Below, piece by piece: positions 27,178-36,330 of a stretch of DNA of 64,000 bases (within the stretch, counting starts at the first letter, position 1; every line of letters starts with the position of its first letter). The stretch is from an uncultured Roseiflexaceae bacterium. Lineage in GTDB: Bacteria; Chloroflexota; Chloroflexia; Chloroflexales; Roseiflexaceae. The stretch spans positions 16,455 to 80,454 of the forward strand of contig CALJIC010000130.1 in assembly GCA_937974195.1 (NCBI GenBank), given 5' to 3'. The notes beneath the pieces were generated by a model, which saw only the letters and a list, made by a program, of their open reading frames with translations, searched no databases and was not told the DNA's origin. The position numbers were made by a program, and so were the translations under genes.

Positions 27178-29268
27178 ATGAGCGAAAAGCAGAATCCCCC
27201 CCACCGAAGGATCAGCCGCCGCGCCTTTCTACGCCTCTCGGCGGTAGCCGGCGCCAGCGTGGGCCTTGCAGCCTGCGGTGGTGCGCCGCCTGCCGCACCG
27301 GAGGCGACCTCTGCGCCGGCTGCTCCTGAGCCGACCGCCGCGCCCGCCGCACCGACCGCTGCGCCCGTCGCCACCGCGGCGCCAGCCGCTCCCGCCACCG
27401 CCGTCCCTGTCGCCGTCTCCCAGTACAAAGAAGCGCCCATGCTGGCCGAGCTTGTCGCGGCTGGCCAGCTGCCGCCGGTGGAGGAGCGCCTGCCGAAGAA
27501 CCCCGTGGTGCTGGACAGCATCGATGGCATCGGCAACTACGGCGGCACCATGCGCCGCGGCTTCCGCGGGGTATCCGACCGCTGGGGCCCGACGAAGATC
27601 CAGAACGAAGGGCTCACCTGGTACAACTCCGACCTCAGCATCCGCGCCAACATCGCCGAGTCCTGGGAGGTCAACGAGGACGCCACCCAGTGGACGTTCA
27701 AGTTCCGCGAGGGCATGAAGTGGTCGGACGGGACGCCGTTCACCACCAAGGACTCGAAGTGGTGGTACGAGAACGTGCTGCTGAACGAGCAGCTGACCCC
27801 CGCGCCGCCGGAGGTGTGGTCCTCCGGCAACCCGCGCCAGATCATGAAGGCGGAGTACCCGGACGACTACACGGCGATCTTCACCTTCGCGGCGCCCAAG
27901 CCGCTCTTCGCCTACAGCCTCACTCGCGAGGTGCCGTTCCAGCCGGGCCACTTCCTCGAGCAGTTCCACGCCAGCTTCACGGACGAGGCCAAGCTCCAGG
28001 AGATGGCGACCGCCGCGAGCTTCGAGACGTGGGTCCAGCTGTTCCAGGAGCGGATGAACTGGTGGACGGTCGGGCGCCCGACGATCGGCGTGTGGCTGCC
28101 GGTCAACGAGCTCTCCGAGGAGCGCTTCATCATGGAGCGCAACCCCTACTTCTGGCAGGTGGACTCGGAGGGCAACCAGCTGCCCTACATCGATAGGATC
28201 GTCCACCTGCTGTTCGAGACGCCGGACGCGTTCAACGCACGCATCATCGCCGGCGAGATCGACTTCCAGGCCCGCCACGTCTCGATCGGCGACTTCACGC
28301 TGCTCAAGGAGAACGAGGCCGCCGGCGACTACACCGTGGTGAACGGCGTCACCGCCAACCACATCGCCTTCCAGCCCAACCACGCCGCGAACGACCCGCG
28401 CCTGCGCGAGTTCTTCGGCAACCGGGACGTGCGCATCGCGCTCTCGCTGGCGATCAACCGGGCCGAGATCAACGATCTGATCTTCAACGGCACGGCCACC
28501 CCGCGCCAGTACAGCCCGCTCAGCATGTCGCCGCAGTACTACGAGAAGCTCTCCAACGCCTACATCGAGTACGACCCGGCGCGCGCCAACGAGCTGCTCG
28601 ACGCGGCGGGGTACTCCGCGCGGGACGCCGACGGCTTCCGGCTCTGGAAGGACGGCTCGGGGCCGGTCGAGTTCGTGATCGAGGGCACCGCCCAATCCGG
28701 CTCGCCGGAAGAGGACGCCGCCCAGACTATGGTCAAGTACTTCGCCGACGTCGGCATCAAGGCGACGTACAAGGCGGAGGAGCGCGGCCTCTACGACGAG
28801 CGCAACCAGGCCGGCCTCGTGGACGCGGCCTTCTGGGGCGGCGACCGCACCGTCCTCCCGATCGTCGCGCCGTGGATCTTCCTCGGCAGCATGGCCGACC
28901 GACCGTGGGCCGGCAAGTGGGGCATCTACTATAACGACCCGACCAACCCGAACGCCGAGGCGCCGCCTGAGGATCACTTCATCCGCAGGATCTGGGACAT
29001 CATGGCCCAGGTGCAGGTGGAGCCGGACGAGCAGCGGCGCAACGAGCTGTTCCGGGGCATCCTCGATATCTGGGCTGAGGAGCTGCCGATGATCGGCATC
29101 CTCGGCGAGCTGCCGGCGCCGGCGATCGTCAAGAACGGCTTCAAGGGCTTCCGGGCCGGCACGCCGATCGACGACACGACCGAGGACGAGAACCTGCTCA
29201 ACACCCAGACCTACTTCTGGGAAGACCCGTCGCAGCACATGGGGGGCAGAAAGCTAGTTGGGGCGTAG
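27178..29268 (+). CDS. ABC transporter substrate-binding protein (family 5, Tat lipoprotein)
   Basis: The 696-residue protein begins with a twin-arginine signal (SRRAFLRL, Arg14-Arg15) and a lipobox LAAC with Cys33. An Ala/Pro/Thr-rich linker follows, then an SBP_bac_5 domain (WTFKFREGMKWSDGTPFTTK; later EINDLIFNGTATPRQYSPLS). Tat-exported, lipid-anchored binding proteins with such linkers are typical of Chloroflexota. ATG at 27178 is chosen for the GAGGTGAACGC site; an in-frame ATG at 27124 would bury the signal. Family 5 proteins bind peptides but also oligosaccharides; the lyase-rich context favours the latter. Confidence 0.92.
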   Translation: MSEKQNPPHRRISRRAFLRLSAVAGASVGLAACGGAPPAAPEATSAPAAPEPTAAPAAPTAAPVATAAPAAPATAVPVAVSQYKEAPMLAELVAAGQLPPVEERLPKNPVVLDSIDGIGNYGGTMRRGFRGVSDRWGPTKIQNEGLTWYNSDLSIRANIAESWEVNEDATQWTFKFREGMKWSDGTPFTTKDSKWWYENVLLNEQLTPAPPEVWSSGNPRQIMKAEYPDDYTAIFTFAAPKPLFAYSLTREVPFQPGHFLEQFHASFTDEAKLQEMATAASFETWVQLFQERMNWWTVGRPTIGVWLPVNELSEERFIMERNPYFWQVDSEGNQLPYIDRIVHLLFETPDAFNARIIAGEIDFQARHVSIGDFTLLKENEAAGDYTVVNGVTANHIAFQPNHAANDPRLREFFGNRDVRIALSLAINRAEINDLIFNGTATPRQYSPLSMSPQYYEKLSNAYIEYDPARANELLDAAGYSARDADGFRLWKDGSGPVEFVIEGTAQSGSPEEDAAQTMVKYFADVGIKATYKAEERGLYDERNQAGLVDAAFWGGDRTVLPIVAPWIFLGSMADRPWAGKWGIYYNDPTNPNAEAPPEDHFIRRIWDIMAQVQVEPDEQRRNELFRGILDIWAEELPMIGILGELPAPAIVKNGFKGFRAGTPIDDTTEDENLLNTQTYFWEDPSQHMGGRKLVGA

Positions 29269-29381
29269 GGGCTAAGGTTCACGAGGCACGCGGTCGCGCC
29301 GCTCTCACGATGGGGGTTGTGGAGGGCACAAGCCCTCCGCAGCCCCTCACGGGGGCGCGGGGCCACCGCGTAAGTCCTGAA

Positions 29382-29432
29382 GGTTAGGGGCTCGGGCGCC
29401 GTGCCGCAGCGCACAGCGCGTGACCCCTAACC
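29382..29432 (+). promoter_or_regulatory. stem-loop in the binding-protein/permease gap
   Basis: The 360-bp gap 29269-29628 has no gene. GGTTAGGGG (29382-29390) pairs with CCCCTAACC (29424-29432). A second dyad, GGTATCGG (29478-29485) with CCGATACC (29561-29568), lies downstream. GTGGAGGGCACAAGCCCTCCGC near 29313 resembles the REP-like hairpins. Such structures could stabilise the binding-protein mRNA or lower permease expression. Confidence 0.5.
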
Positions 29433-29628
29433 ATCACCCCACCCCCGGCGCGGCGATCTGCCGCTCGGTAGAGAAGGGGTATCGGCGGCGCCGGCATCGC
29501 CGGCAACACCAACGCCGGCAGTCTCCGCACTGAAACTCTGCGTCACGCGTACCCTTTACCCCGATACCTGTTGGTCATTCGCTGAACCTTGCGCCGAGAC
29601 ACGACAGACTGAACAAAGGGCTACGGCC

Positions 29629-30618
29629 ATGCTCCAGTACATCCTTCGGCGCGTCCTGCTGATGATCCCGACGCTGTTCGTCATCTCACTGATCTCGTTC
29701 GCGATCATCCAGCTGCCGCCCGGCGACTTCCTCAGCTCGTATGTCGCGCAGCTCCGCGCGCAGGGCGAAAATATCGACGCAGCCCAGATCGCCATTCTCG
29801 AAGAGCAGTACGGCCTCAACCAGCCGATCTACGTCCAGTACTGGAAGTGGATGCGGGGCATCCTGCTGCGCGGCGACTGGGGGCGCTCCTTCGAGTGGAA
29901 CAAGCCGGTGAGCGAGCTGATCTGGGATCGCCTGGGCGTCACGATGCTCATCTCAGTGCTGACGATCCTACTCAGCTGGGCGATCGCCATCCCCGCAGGA
30001 GTCTACGCGGCGACCCACCAGTACTCATTCCTCGACTACCTGATGAGCTTCATCAGCTTCGTCGGGCTCGGGACGCCGAGCTTCCTGGTGGCGCTGATCT
30101 TCATGTGGGTCATGCTATCGGTCTTCGGGGTCAATATCAGCGGCCTCTACTCGCCGGAGTTCGTCAGCGCACCCTGGAGCATAGCGAAGTTCCTGAACAT
30201 GCTCTCGCACATCTGGCTACCGGTGGTGATCCTGGCGGTCGACAACACCGCGGGGGTGATCCGCACGCTGCGCGCCAACCTGCTCGATGAGCTGAACAAG
30301 CCGTACGTCGAGACGGCGCGCGCCAAGGGCGTGCGCGAGACGACGCTGATCTGGAAGTACCCGGTGCGGGTGGCGCTCAACCCGTTCTTCAGCACGGTTG
30401 GCTGGACGCTCGCGGCGCTGGTGTCGGGCGAGACGCTGGTGTCGGTGGTGCTCAGCTACCAGACGAGCGGGCCGATGCTGCTGCGCGCGCTGACGTCCCA
30501 GGATATGTACCTGGCAGGCAGCTTCATCCTGCTGCTGAGCACACTGACTGTGATCGGCACGCTGATCTCCGACATTTTGCTGGCGTGGGCCGACCCGCGC
30601 ATCCGGATGGAGGGCTAG
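29629..30618 (+). CDS. ABC transporter permease (OppB/DppB-like)
   Basis: The 329-residue permease starts with the family signature MLQYILRRVLLMIPTLFVIS, has about six helices, and carries the inner-membrane-component EAA-type loop (PYVETARAKGVRETTLIWKY). The GN-x-type periplasmic loop is extended, as in peptide permeases. AAGGG lies 9 nt before the ATG. The next permease gene begins 3 nt after its stop. Confidence 0.93.
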   Translation: MLQYILRRVLLMIPTLFVISLISFAIIQLPPGDFLSSYVAQLRAQGENIDAAQIAILEEQYGLNQPIYVQYWKWMRGILLRGDWGRSFEWNKPVSELIWDRLGVTMLISVLTILLSWAIAIPAGVYAATHQYSFLDYLMSFISFVGLGTPSFLVALIFMWVMLSVFGVNISGLYSPEFVSAPWSIAKFLNMLSHIWLPVVILAVDNTAGVIRTLRANLLDELNKPYVETARAKGVRETTLIWKYPVRVALNPFFSTVGWTLAALVSGETLVSVVLSYQTSGPMLLRALTSQDMYLAGSFILLLSTLTVIGTLISDILLAWADPRIRMEG

Positions 30619-30621
30619 TAC

Positions 30622-31782
30622 ATGGCGACTGAGGAGATGCAGCGCCCGCTAGAGGCCGAACAGCCACTTCGCACAACCGAGCGTGGCGCCGAGGGCGTCT
30701 ACGTCGCACCGCAGTGGAAGCTCATGTACTGGCGCTTCCGCAAGCACAAGATGGCGGTTGCCAGCGTCTTCGTGCTCGCGGTGTGCTACCTCACGGTGCT
30801 CTTCTGCGAGTTCGTCGCCCCGTACGACCCAGAGGTCTTCTCGACGCGCTACACGCTCGCGCCGCCCACGCGCATCCACATCCGCGACACGGACGGCAAC
30901 TTCCGGCTGCCGTTCGTCTACGGGATGAAGCGCGACCGCGACCCGGTCACGCTGCGGCCGACGTTCGTCGAGGACACCTCGGTGATCCACCCGATCAAGC
31001 TGTTCGTGCAGGGCTCGCCGTACAAGCTGTGGGGCATCATCCCCTCCAACCTCCACCTGTTCGGGATCGAGACCGCGCCTGAGGAGCAGATGCTGTTCCT
31101 GGTGGGCGCCGACCGGCTCGGGCGCGACCTGTTCTCGCGCATTGTGTACGGCGCCCGGATCTCGCTGACGATCGGCCTGGTGGGCGTGCTGCTGAGCCTG
31201 ATCTTCGGCATCATCCTCGGCGGCGTCTCGGGCTACTACGGCGGCATGGTCGACAACGTCGTGCAGCGCATCATCGAGTTCGTCCGCTCGATCCCGGCCA
31301 TCCCGCTCTGGATGGGGCTGAGCGCCGCGCTGCCGCCCAACTGGCCGGTGGTGTGGGTGTACTTCGGCATCACCGTGATCCTCTCGCTGATCAGCTGGAC
31401 GGGCCTGGCGCGCGTGGTGCGCGGCCGGTTCCTGGCGCTGCGCGAGGAGGACTTCGTGCTCGCCGCGCGGCTGGTCGGGTCGAGCGAGATGCGCATCATC
31501 CTGCGCCACATGGTGCCGTCGTTCCTGAGCTACATCATCGCGACGCTGACGCTGGCGATCCCGGGCATGATCCTGGCCGAGACCGGCCTGAGCTTCATCG
31601 GGCTCGGGCTGCGCGCGCCGGCGATCAGCTGGGGCGTGCTGCTCCAGGAGGCCCAGAACCTGCGCTCGGTGGCGCTGGCGCCCTGGGTGCTGTCGCCCGG
31701 GCTCGCGGTGGTGATATCGATCCTGGCGTTCAACTTCGTCGGCGATGGCCTGCGGGACGCTGCCGACCCGTACTCGCGGTGA
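30622..31782 (+). CDS. ABC transporter permease (OppC/DppC-like)
   Basis: The 386-residue permease has an N-terminal OppC-type segment (WRFRKHKMAVASVFVLAVCY), a long periplasmic loop of about 110 residues and the EAA-type loop EEDFVLAARLVGSSEMRIIL near 285. LAETGLSFIGLGL is the usual C-terminal signature. The 110-residue loop is longer than in typical DppC proteins. It forms the membrane pair with the gene 3 nt upstream. Confidence 0.92.
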   Translation: MATEEMQRPLEAEQPLRTTERGAEGVYVAPQWKLMYWRFRKHKMAVASVFVLAVCYLTVLFCEFVAPYDPEVFSTRYTLAPPTRIHIRDTDGNFRLPFVYGMKRDRDPVTLRPTFVEDTSVIHPIKLFVQGSPYKLWGIIPSNLHLFGIETAPEEQMLFLVGADRLGRDLFSRIVYGARISLTIGLVGVLLSLIFGIILGGVSGYYGGMVDNVVQRIIEFVRSIPAIPLWMGLSAALPPNWPVVWVYFGITVILSLISWTGLARVVRGRFLALREEDFVLAARLVGSSEMRIILRHMVPSFLSYIIATLTLAIPGMILAETGLSFIGLGLRAPAISWGVLLQEAQNLRSVALAPWVLSPGLAVVISILAFNFVGDGLRDAADPYSR

Positions 31783-31869
31783 TGCTGTGATGCGCCGGAT
31801 GTGATGCGTGCCCTCGCACGCGCTGCGGAAGGCGCATTCTCGATGACACACTCCAGATAAGGTGTAGCC

Positions 31870-32943
31870 ATGACCGACTCTCGCCCATTGCTGCTCGAGG
31901 TCGAGGACCTCAAAACCTACTTCTTCCTGGACGAGGGCACTGTGCGCGCCGTAGACGGCGTGAGCTTCAGCCTCAGGCGCGGCCAGACGCTCGGCGTGGT
32001 GGGCGAGAGCGGCTGCGGCAAGAGCATCACCGCGCGCTCGATCATGCGCATCGTCCGCCGGCCGGGGCGCATCGTCGGCGGCAAGATCCTGCTGCACCAG
32101 GTCCCGTCCAACGACGGCAGCCCGGGCAAGGTGGTGGACCTGACCGCGCTCGACGCCGAGAGCCGCGAGATGCGCCAGATCCGCGGCGGCCAGATCGGCA
32201 TGGTCTTCCAGGAGCCGATGACCTCCTTCAGCCCGGTGCACACGATCGGCGAGCAGATCATGGAGGCGATCCAGATCCACCGCTCGGTGTCGCGGGAGGA
32301 GGCGCGGCGGCTGGCGATCGACATGCTGGCGCGCGTCGGCATGCAGCAGCCGGCGCGCACGGTGGACCGCTACCCGCACCAGCTCTCGGGCGGCATGCGC
32401 CAGCGGGCCATGATCGCCATGGCCCTCTCGTGCACGCCGGACCTGCTGATCGCCGACGAGCCGACCACCGCGCTCGACGTGACCACCGAGGCGCAGATCC
32501 TCCAGCTCATGCGCCGGCTGCAGGAGGAGCTGGGGATGGCGATCATGTTCATCACCCACAACCTCGGCGTGGTGGCGCAGATGACCGAGGCGGTGATCGT
32601 GATGTACATGGGCAAGGTGGTCGAGACCGCGACGGTCGACGCCCTGTTCTACGACCCGAAGCACCCCTACACGCAGTCGCTGCTGCGCTCGATCCCCAAG
32701 CTGGGCTCGCGCACCATCGGCAAGGCCTCGCGGCTCGAGTCGATCAAGGGCACCGTGCCGGACCCGTACCGGATACCGCGCGGCTGCCCGTTCAACCCGC
32801 GCTGCCCGGCGATGATCCGCGGCGTATGCGACGAGATCGAGCCGCCGGTGGTCAAGCTGCAGGAGGACCATACGGTGCGCTGCCACCTGTACGCGCCGGC
32901 TCCGGCTGCGGCGCAGGACGCAGCGATACCACTGGTGACGTAA
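31870..32943 (+). CDS. Opp/Dpp-type ABC transporter ATP-binding protein (OppD/DppD-like)
   Basis: The 357-residue ATPase has Walker A GESGCGKS at 45-52, signature LSGGMRQR, Walker B LLIADEP and the C-terminal peptide-transporter extension CPFNPRCPAM. With OppF-like 25991 it forms the ATPase heterodimer. A radical SAM gene begins only 1 nt after its stop, so the two are translated together. Confidence 0.93.
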   Translation: MTDSRPLLLEVEDLKTYFFLDEGTVRAVDGVSFSLRRGQTLGVVGESGCGKSITARSIMRIVRRPGRIVGGKILLHQVPSNDGSPGKVVDLTALDAESREMRQIRGGQIGMVFQEPMTSFSPVHTIGEQIMEAIQIHRSVSREEARRLAIDMLARVGMQQPARTVDRYPHQLSGGMRQRAMIAMALSCTPDLLIADEPTTALDVTTEAQILQLMRRLQEELGMAIMFITHNLGVVAQMTEAVIVMYMGKVVETATVDALFYDPKHPYTQSLLRSIPKLGSRTIGKASRLESIKGTVPDPYRIPRGCPFNPRCPAMIRGVCDEIEPPVVKLQEDHTVRCHLYAPAPAAAQDAAIPLVT

Positions 32944-32944
32944 G

Positions 32945-34717
32945 ATGAAAGTCCTGCTCCTCTTCCCGCCCAACTGGACGCCGGCCATGCCGCACCTGGC
33001 GCTGCCGACGCTCACCGCCTACCTGCGCGGGCACGGTCTGACGGTCACGCAGCGCGACCTCAACATCGAGGTGTTCGACGAGGTGCTGAGCCGCCGGCAC
33101 ATCGAGGGGGCGGTGGCCCGCCTGCGGGCGCACTACGGCCCGCGCGGAGACCGCCGGCCCCCTCGGCCGATCGCCGCGCCGCGCGAGCAGGTCGCGTGGG
33201 CGCTGGCGCACGGAGCGCAGGTGGCGGCGCAGGTCGAGCAGGCCAAACGCATCGTGCGCAGCCCGGCGTTCTTCGACGGGCCGAAAGGGCTCAAGGCGAT
33301 CACCGTGATCGACGAGGCGCTGCGCATCGCCTCGCTGCCGTTCTACCCGGCGGCGCTCGAGCTCACCACCTACCGGCCGGCGATGACCGCCGACAGCAGC
33401 CGCAACATCCTGCGCGAGGTGCGCGACCCGCACTTCAACATGCTGCTGGAGATCTACCGGCGCGGCGTGCTGAAGGATATCGAGCGCCAGCGGCCGGACG
33501 TCCTCGGCATCTCAATCCCCTCGATGGCGCAGATGGTCCCCGGCCTCACGATCGCCGCGCTGATCAAGGAGCGCGGCCTGCCCTGCCACGTGACGGTCGG
33601 CGGGCCGCACATCACCATGCTGCGCGAGCGGATCGCGCGCTGCCCGGCGCTGTTCAGCCTGATCGACAGCGCGGTGGTGTTCGACGGCGAGGAGCCGCTG
33701 CTGCGGCTGTGCGAGGCGCTCGACGCCGGCGGCGACCTCAGCGCGGTGCCGAACCTGATCTACCGCGACGGCGAGACGATCCGGGTGACCGAGCGCAAGG
33801 AGCCGGCGAAGATCGGGGCGCTGCCGCAGCCGGACTTCGACGGGCTGCCGCTCGACCGCTACCTGGCGCCGGAGCTGGCGCTGCCGCTGCTGACGGCGCG
33901 CGGCTGCTACTTCGGCAAGTGCGCCTTCTGCAACGTCGGGTACGGCGAGCCGACATTCAGCCTGATGCGCACCGAGATGCTGGCGAGCCAGATGCTCGAC
34001 CTGCACCGGCGCTACGGCGTGCGGCAGATCTTCTTCTCCGACGAGGCGCTCACGCCGCGCACGCTGCGCGAGCTCTCGCAGATCATGCAGCGCGACGGCA
34101 CGCCGGTCCTGTGGGGCGGCTGCGCCCGCTTCGAGAAGCCGCTCACCGCCGAGCTGCTGCAGCAGGTGTACGCCGGCGGCGGGCGCATGTTCCTGTTCGG
34201 GCTGGAGACCGCCTCCGAGGCGATCATGCGGCGCATGGTCAAGGGGACGACGCTCGAGAACATGCACCGCATCCTGCGCGAGAGCGCCGAGGCCGGGATC
34301 TGGAACCACACCTTCTTCTTCTTCGGCTTCCCGGGCGAGACGCTCGAGGACGCGCAGCAGACGGTCAACTTTCTCTACGAGCACCAGGAGCACATCCACT
34401 CGGCGGCCTTCGGGACCTTCCTGCTCGAGGTGGATGCGCCGGCGCACAAGTACCCGCAGAGCTTCGGCATCAGCGAGGTGATCGAGCACCCCGAGAAAGA
34501 CCTGGCGATCTACTTCGACTACCGGGTGAGCGAGGGCATGGACGACAAGCTCGCCGAGCGGGTGGCCGATAGCTTCCTGGAGGCGCTGCCCGAGAAGCGC
34601 TATCCACAATATTATGTCAACGACGTCTACCGCTTCCTCTACGCCTGCCACCTGAGCCGGATCGGGCAGCGGCCGCCGCCGTGGCTGGTTCCCGAGCCGG
34701 TGGGCGCTGCCGATTAG
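32945..34717 (+). CDS. B12-binding-domain radical SAM protein
   Basis: The 590-residue protein opens like a cobalamin-binding Rossmann domain (MKVLLLFPPNWTPAMPHLAL, then GLTIAALIKERG and VTVGGPHITM). The DxHxxG motif of the classical B12 fold is absent. The radical SAM core has RGC-YFGK-C-AF-C, i.e. Cys321, Cys326 and Cys329 in CX4CX2C spacing, one longer than the usual CX3CX2C. GGCARFEKPL, FLFGLETASE and FFFGFPGETLEDA follow as in Elp3/B12-type cores. The start is 1 nt after the transporter ATPase gene. Class B methylase or a rearrangement enzyme are options; the substrate is unknown. Confidence 0.86.
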   Translation: MKVLLLFPPNWTPAMPHLALPTLTAYLRGHGLTVTQRDLNIEVFDEVLSRRHIEGAVARLRAHYGPRGDRRPPRPIAAPREQVAWALAHGAQVAAQVEQAKRIVRSPAFFDGPKGLKAITVIDEALRIASLPFYPAALELTTYRPAMTADSSRNILREVRDPHFNMLLEIYRRGVLKDIERQRPDVLGISIPSMAQMVPGLTIAALIKERGLPCHVTVGGPHITMLRERIARCPALFSLIDSAVVFDGEEPLLRLCEALDAGGDLSAVPNLIYRDGETIRVTERKEPAKIGALPQPDFDGLPLDRYLAPELALPLLTARGCYFGKCAFCNVGYGEPTFSLMRTEMLASQMLDLHRRYGVRQIFFSDEALTPRTLRELSQIMQRDGTPVLWGGCARFEKPLTAELLQQVYAGGGRMFLFGLETASEAIMRRMVKGTTLENMHRILRESAEAGIWNHTFFFFGFPGETLEDAQQTVNFLYEHQEHIHSAAFGTFLLEVDAPAHKYPQSFGISEVIEHPEKDLAIYFDYRVSEGMDDKLAERVADSFLEALPEKRYPQYYVNDVYRFLYACHLSRIGQRPPPWLVPEPVGAAD

Positions 34718-34887
34718 GACGATCCGCGGAGGGCACGGAGGGCACGGATAAGCAGCGCCCCAGCGCGTAGCACGCTGCGCCCCAGCGTGACCCCGTGGAT
34801 CAGAGTCAACAGCGCCCACAGGACCGCCCGCTATGACCCCGCCGTATCCTTCGTGCTCTCCCTGAACCGGAACCAACGAGGTTGTAG

Positions 34888-36255
34888 ATGCCGACTCCCA
34901 TCAAAATCAGCGTCATCGGCGCCGGGAGCGCTCAGTTCTCGCTCGGCCTGGTCAAAGACCTGTGCCTCACCGAGGGCCTCAGCGGCAGCCTGGTCAGCTT
35001 CATGGACGTCGACGCCGACCGGCTGGAGATGATCGAGAAGCTGGCGCGCCGCTACGCCAACGAGCTGGGCGCCGACCTGCGCTTCGAGCGCACGATGGAC
35101 CGCGGCGTGTCGCTGCGCGAGGCCAGCTTTGTGATCAACACCGCCTCGGTCACGAGCCACCACCACCAGCGCGCCACGCGCGAGCTGACCGCCAAGCATG
35201 GCTACTACTACGGCGGCGTCAACCTGGGCAGCCACGCCCAGCTGGCCTTCATGCTCAGCGTGGCGCAGGACATGGAGCGCATCTGCCCCGACGCCTGGCT
35301 GATCCAGTCCGGCAACCCGGTGTACGAGGGCTGCACGCTGATGACGCGCGAGACCGGCATCAAGGTCTGCGGGCTGTGCCACGGCCACTACGGCGTCTAC
35401 GAGATCGCGCGCACCCTGGGGCTCGACCCGCAGCGGGTCACCTGGCAGGCGCCCGGCCTCAACCACAACATCTGGCTCACCCACTTCCTGTACGACGGGC
35501 AGGACGCCTACCCGCTGCTGGACAAGTGGATCGCCGAGCACGGCGAGGAGTACTGGCGCACCCACGTGGCCCAGCGCACCCACGACATCCAGATGTCGCG
35601 CGGGACGATCCACATGTACCGCCTGTTCGGCCTGATGCCGATCGGCGACACGCCGCGCCAGCAGCGCAACTGGTGGTACCACACCGATATCGAGACCAAG
35701 AAGCGCTGGTTCGGCGAGCCGTGGGGCGGGCCGGACACCGAGCTGGCGCGGCCGCTGTTCGTGCAGAACCTGGAGAAGAAGATCGCCGAGATGACGCGCC
35801 TGGCGAACGACCCGAAGGCCAGCCTGGTCGAGGCCTTCGGCAGCGACAAGACCCGCGAGCAGCAGGTGCCGATCATCGACGGGCTGATCAACAACAACGA
35901 GTACCAGGCGCAGGTCAACATCCCGAACAACGGCGCGCTGCCGGGCGTCCCCGACGACGTGGTGGTCGAGGTGCCGGCGATCGTCAACGCCAAGGGCATC
36001 CAGCCGCTGCGCGTGGAGCCGCTGCCGCAGAAGATCATGCTCGAGATGATCCTGCCGGAGGTGCTGGACATGGAGCGCGAGCTGCTGGCCTTCAAGAGCG
36101 GCGACCGCACGATGCTGCTGTGGAGCGTGCTCAACAGCCCGCAGACCCGCTCCTACGACCAGGCGGTCGCGGTGCTGGACGACCTGCTGTCGATGCCGGG
36201 CAACGAGGAGCTGGCGGCGCGCTTCTCGTGGCCGGAGGGGTGGGCCGATCAGTAA
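34888..36255 (+). CDS. GH4 family NAD-dependent glycosidase (alpha-galacturonidase-like)
   Basis: The 455-residue protein has the GH4 plan: NAD loop GAGSAQF (11-17), acidic FMDVD after beta-2, SGNP (141-144), the metal-ligand Cys164 in GLCHGHYG and His193 in LNHNIW. CHGH rather than CDTP-type residues places it near the alpha-galactosidase/alpha-galacturonidase/alpha-glucuronidase branch, not the phospho-alpha-glucosidases. GH4 enzymes need NAD+, Mn2+ and often reducing conditions. Without a signal peptide it should release uronic acid from imported oligomers. A GAGG site precedes the ATG. The upstream 170 bp hold only a short GGAGGGCAC repeat. Confidence 0.86.
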   Translation: MPTPIKISVIGAGSAQFSLGLVKDLCLTEGLSGSLVSFMDVDADRLEMIEKLARRYANELGADLRFERTMDRGVSLREASFVINTASVTSHHHQRATRELTAKHGYYYGGVNLGSHAQLAFMLSVAQDMERICPDAWLIQSGNPVYEGCTLMTRETGIKVCGLCHGHYGVYEIARTLGLDPQRVTWQAPGLNHNIWLTHFLYDGQDAYPLLDKWIAEHGEEYWRTHVAQRTHDIQMSRGTIHMYRLFGLMPIGDTPRQQRNWWYHTDIETKKRWFGEPWGGPDTELARPLFVQNLEKKIAEMTRLANDPKASLVEAFGSDKTREQQVPIIDGLINNNEYQAQVNIPNNGALPGVPDDVVVEVPAIVNAKGIQPLRVEPLPQKIMLEMILPEVLDMERELLAFKSGDRTMLLWSVLNSPQTRSYDQAVAVLDDLLSMPGNEELAARFSWPEGWADQ

Positions 36256-36330
36256 CGCGCGGCGCGCCTGTTGCCAGCGGCGGCCACAGGCGAGCGGGCG
36301 CTACGCATCACGAGCTATGAGGGGCAACCA

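Noticed and set aside
36271..36330. TTG start for the first oligogalacturonate-lyase-type gene
   Set aside because: It has no ribosome site. GTG at 36331 has GAGGGG upstream and matches the N-terminus of the paralogue at 56899.
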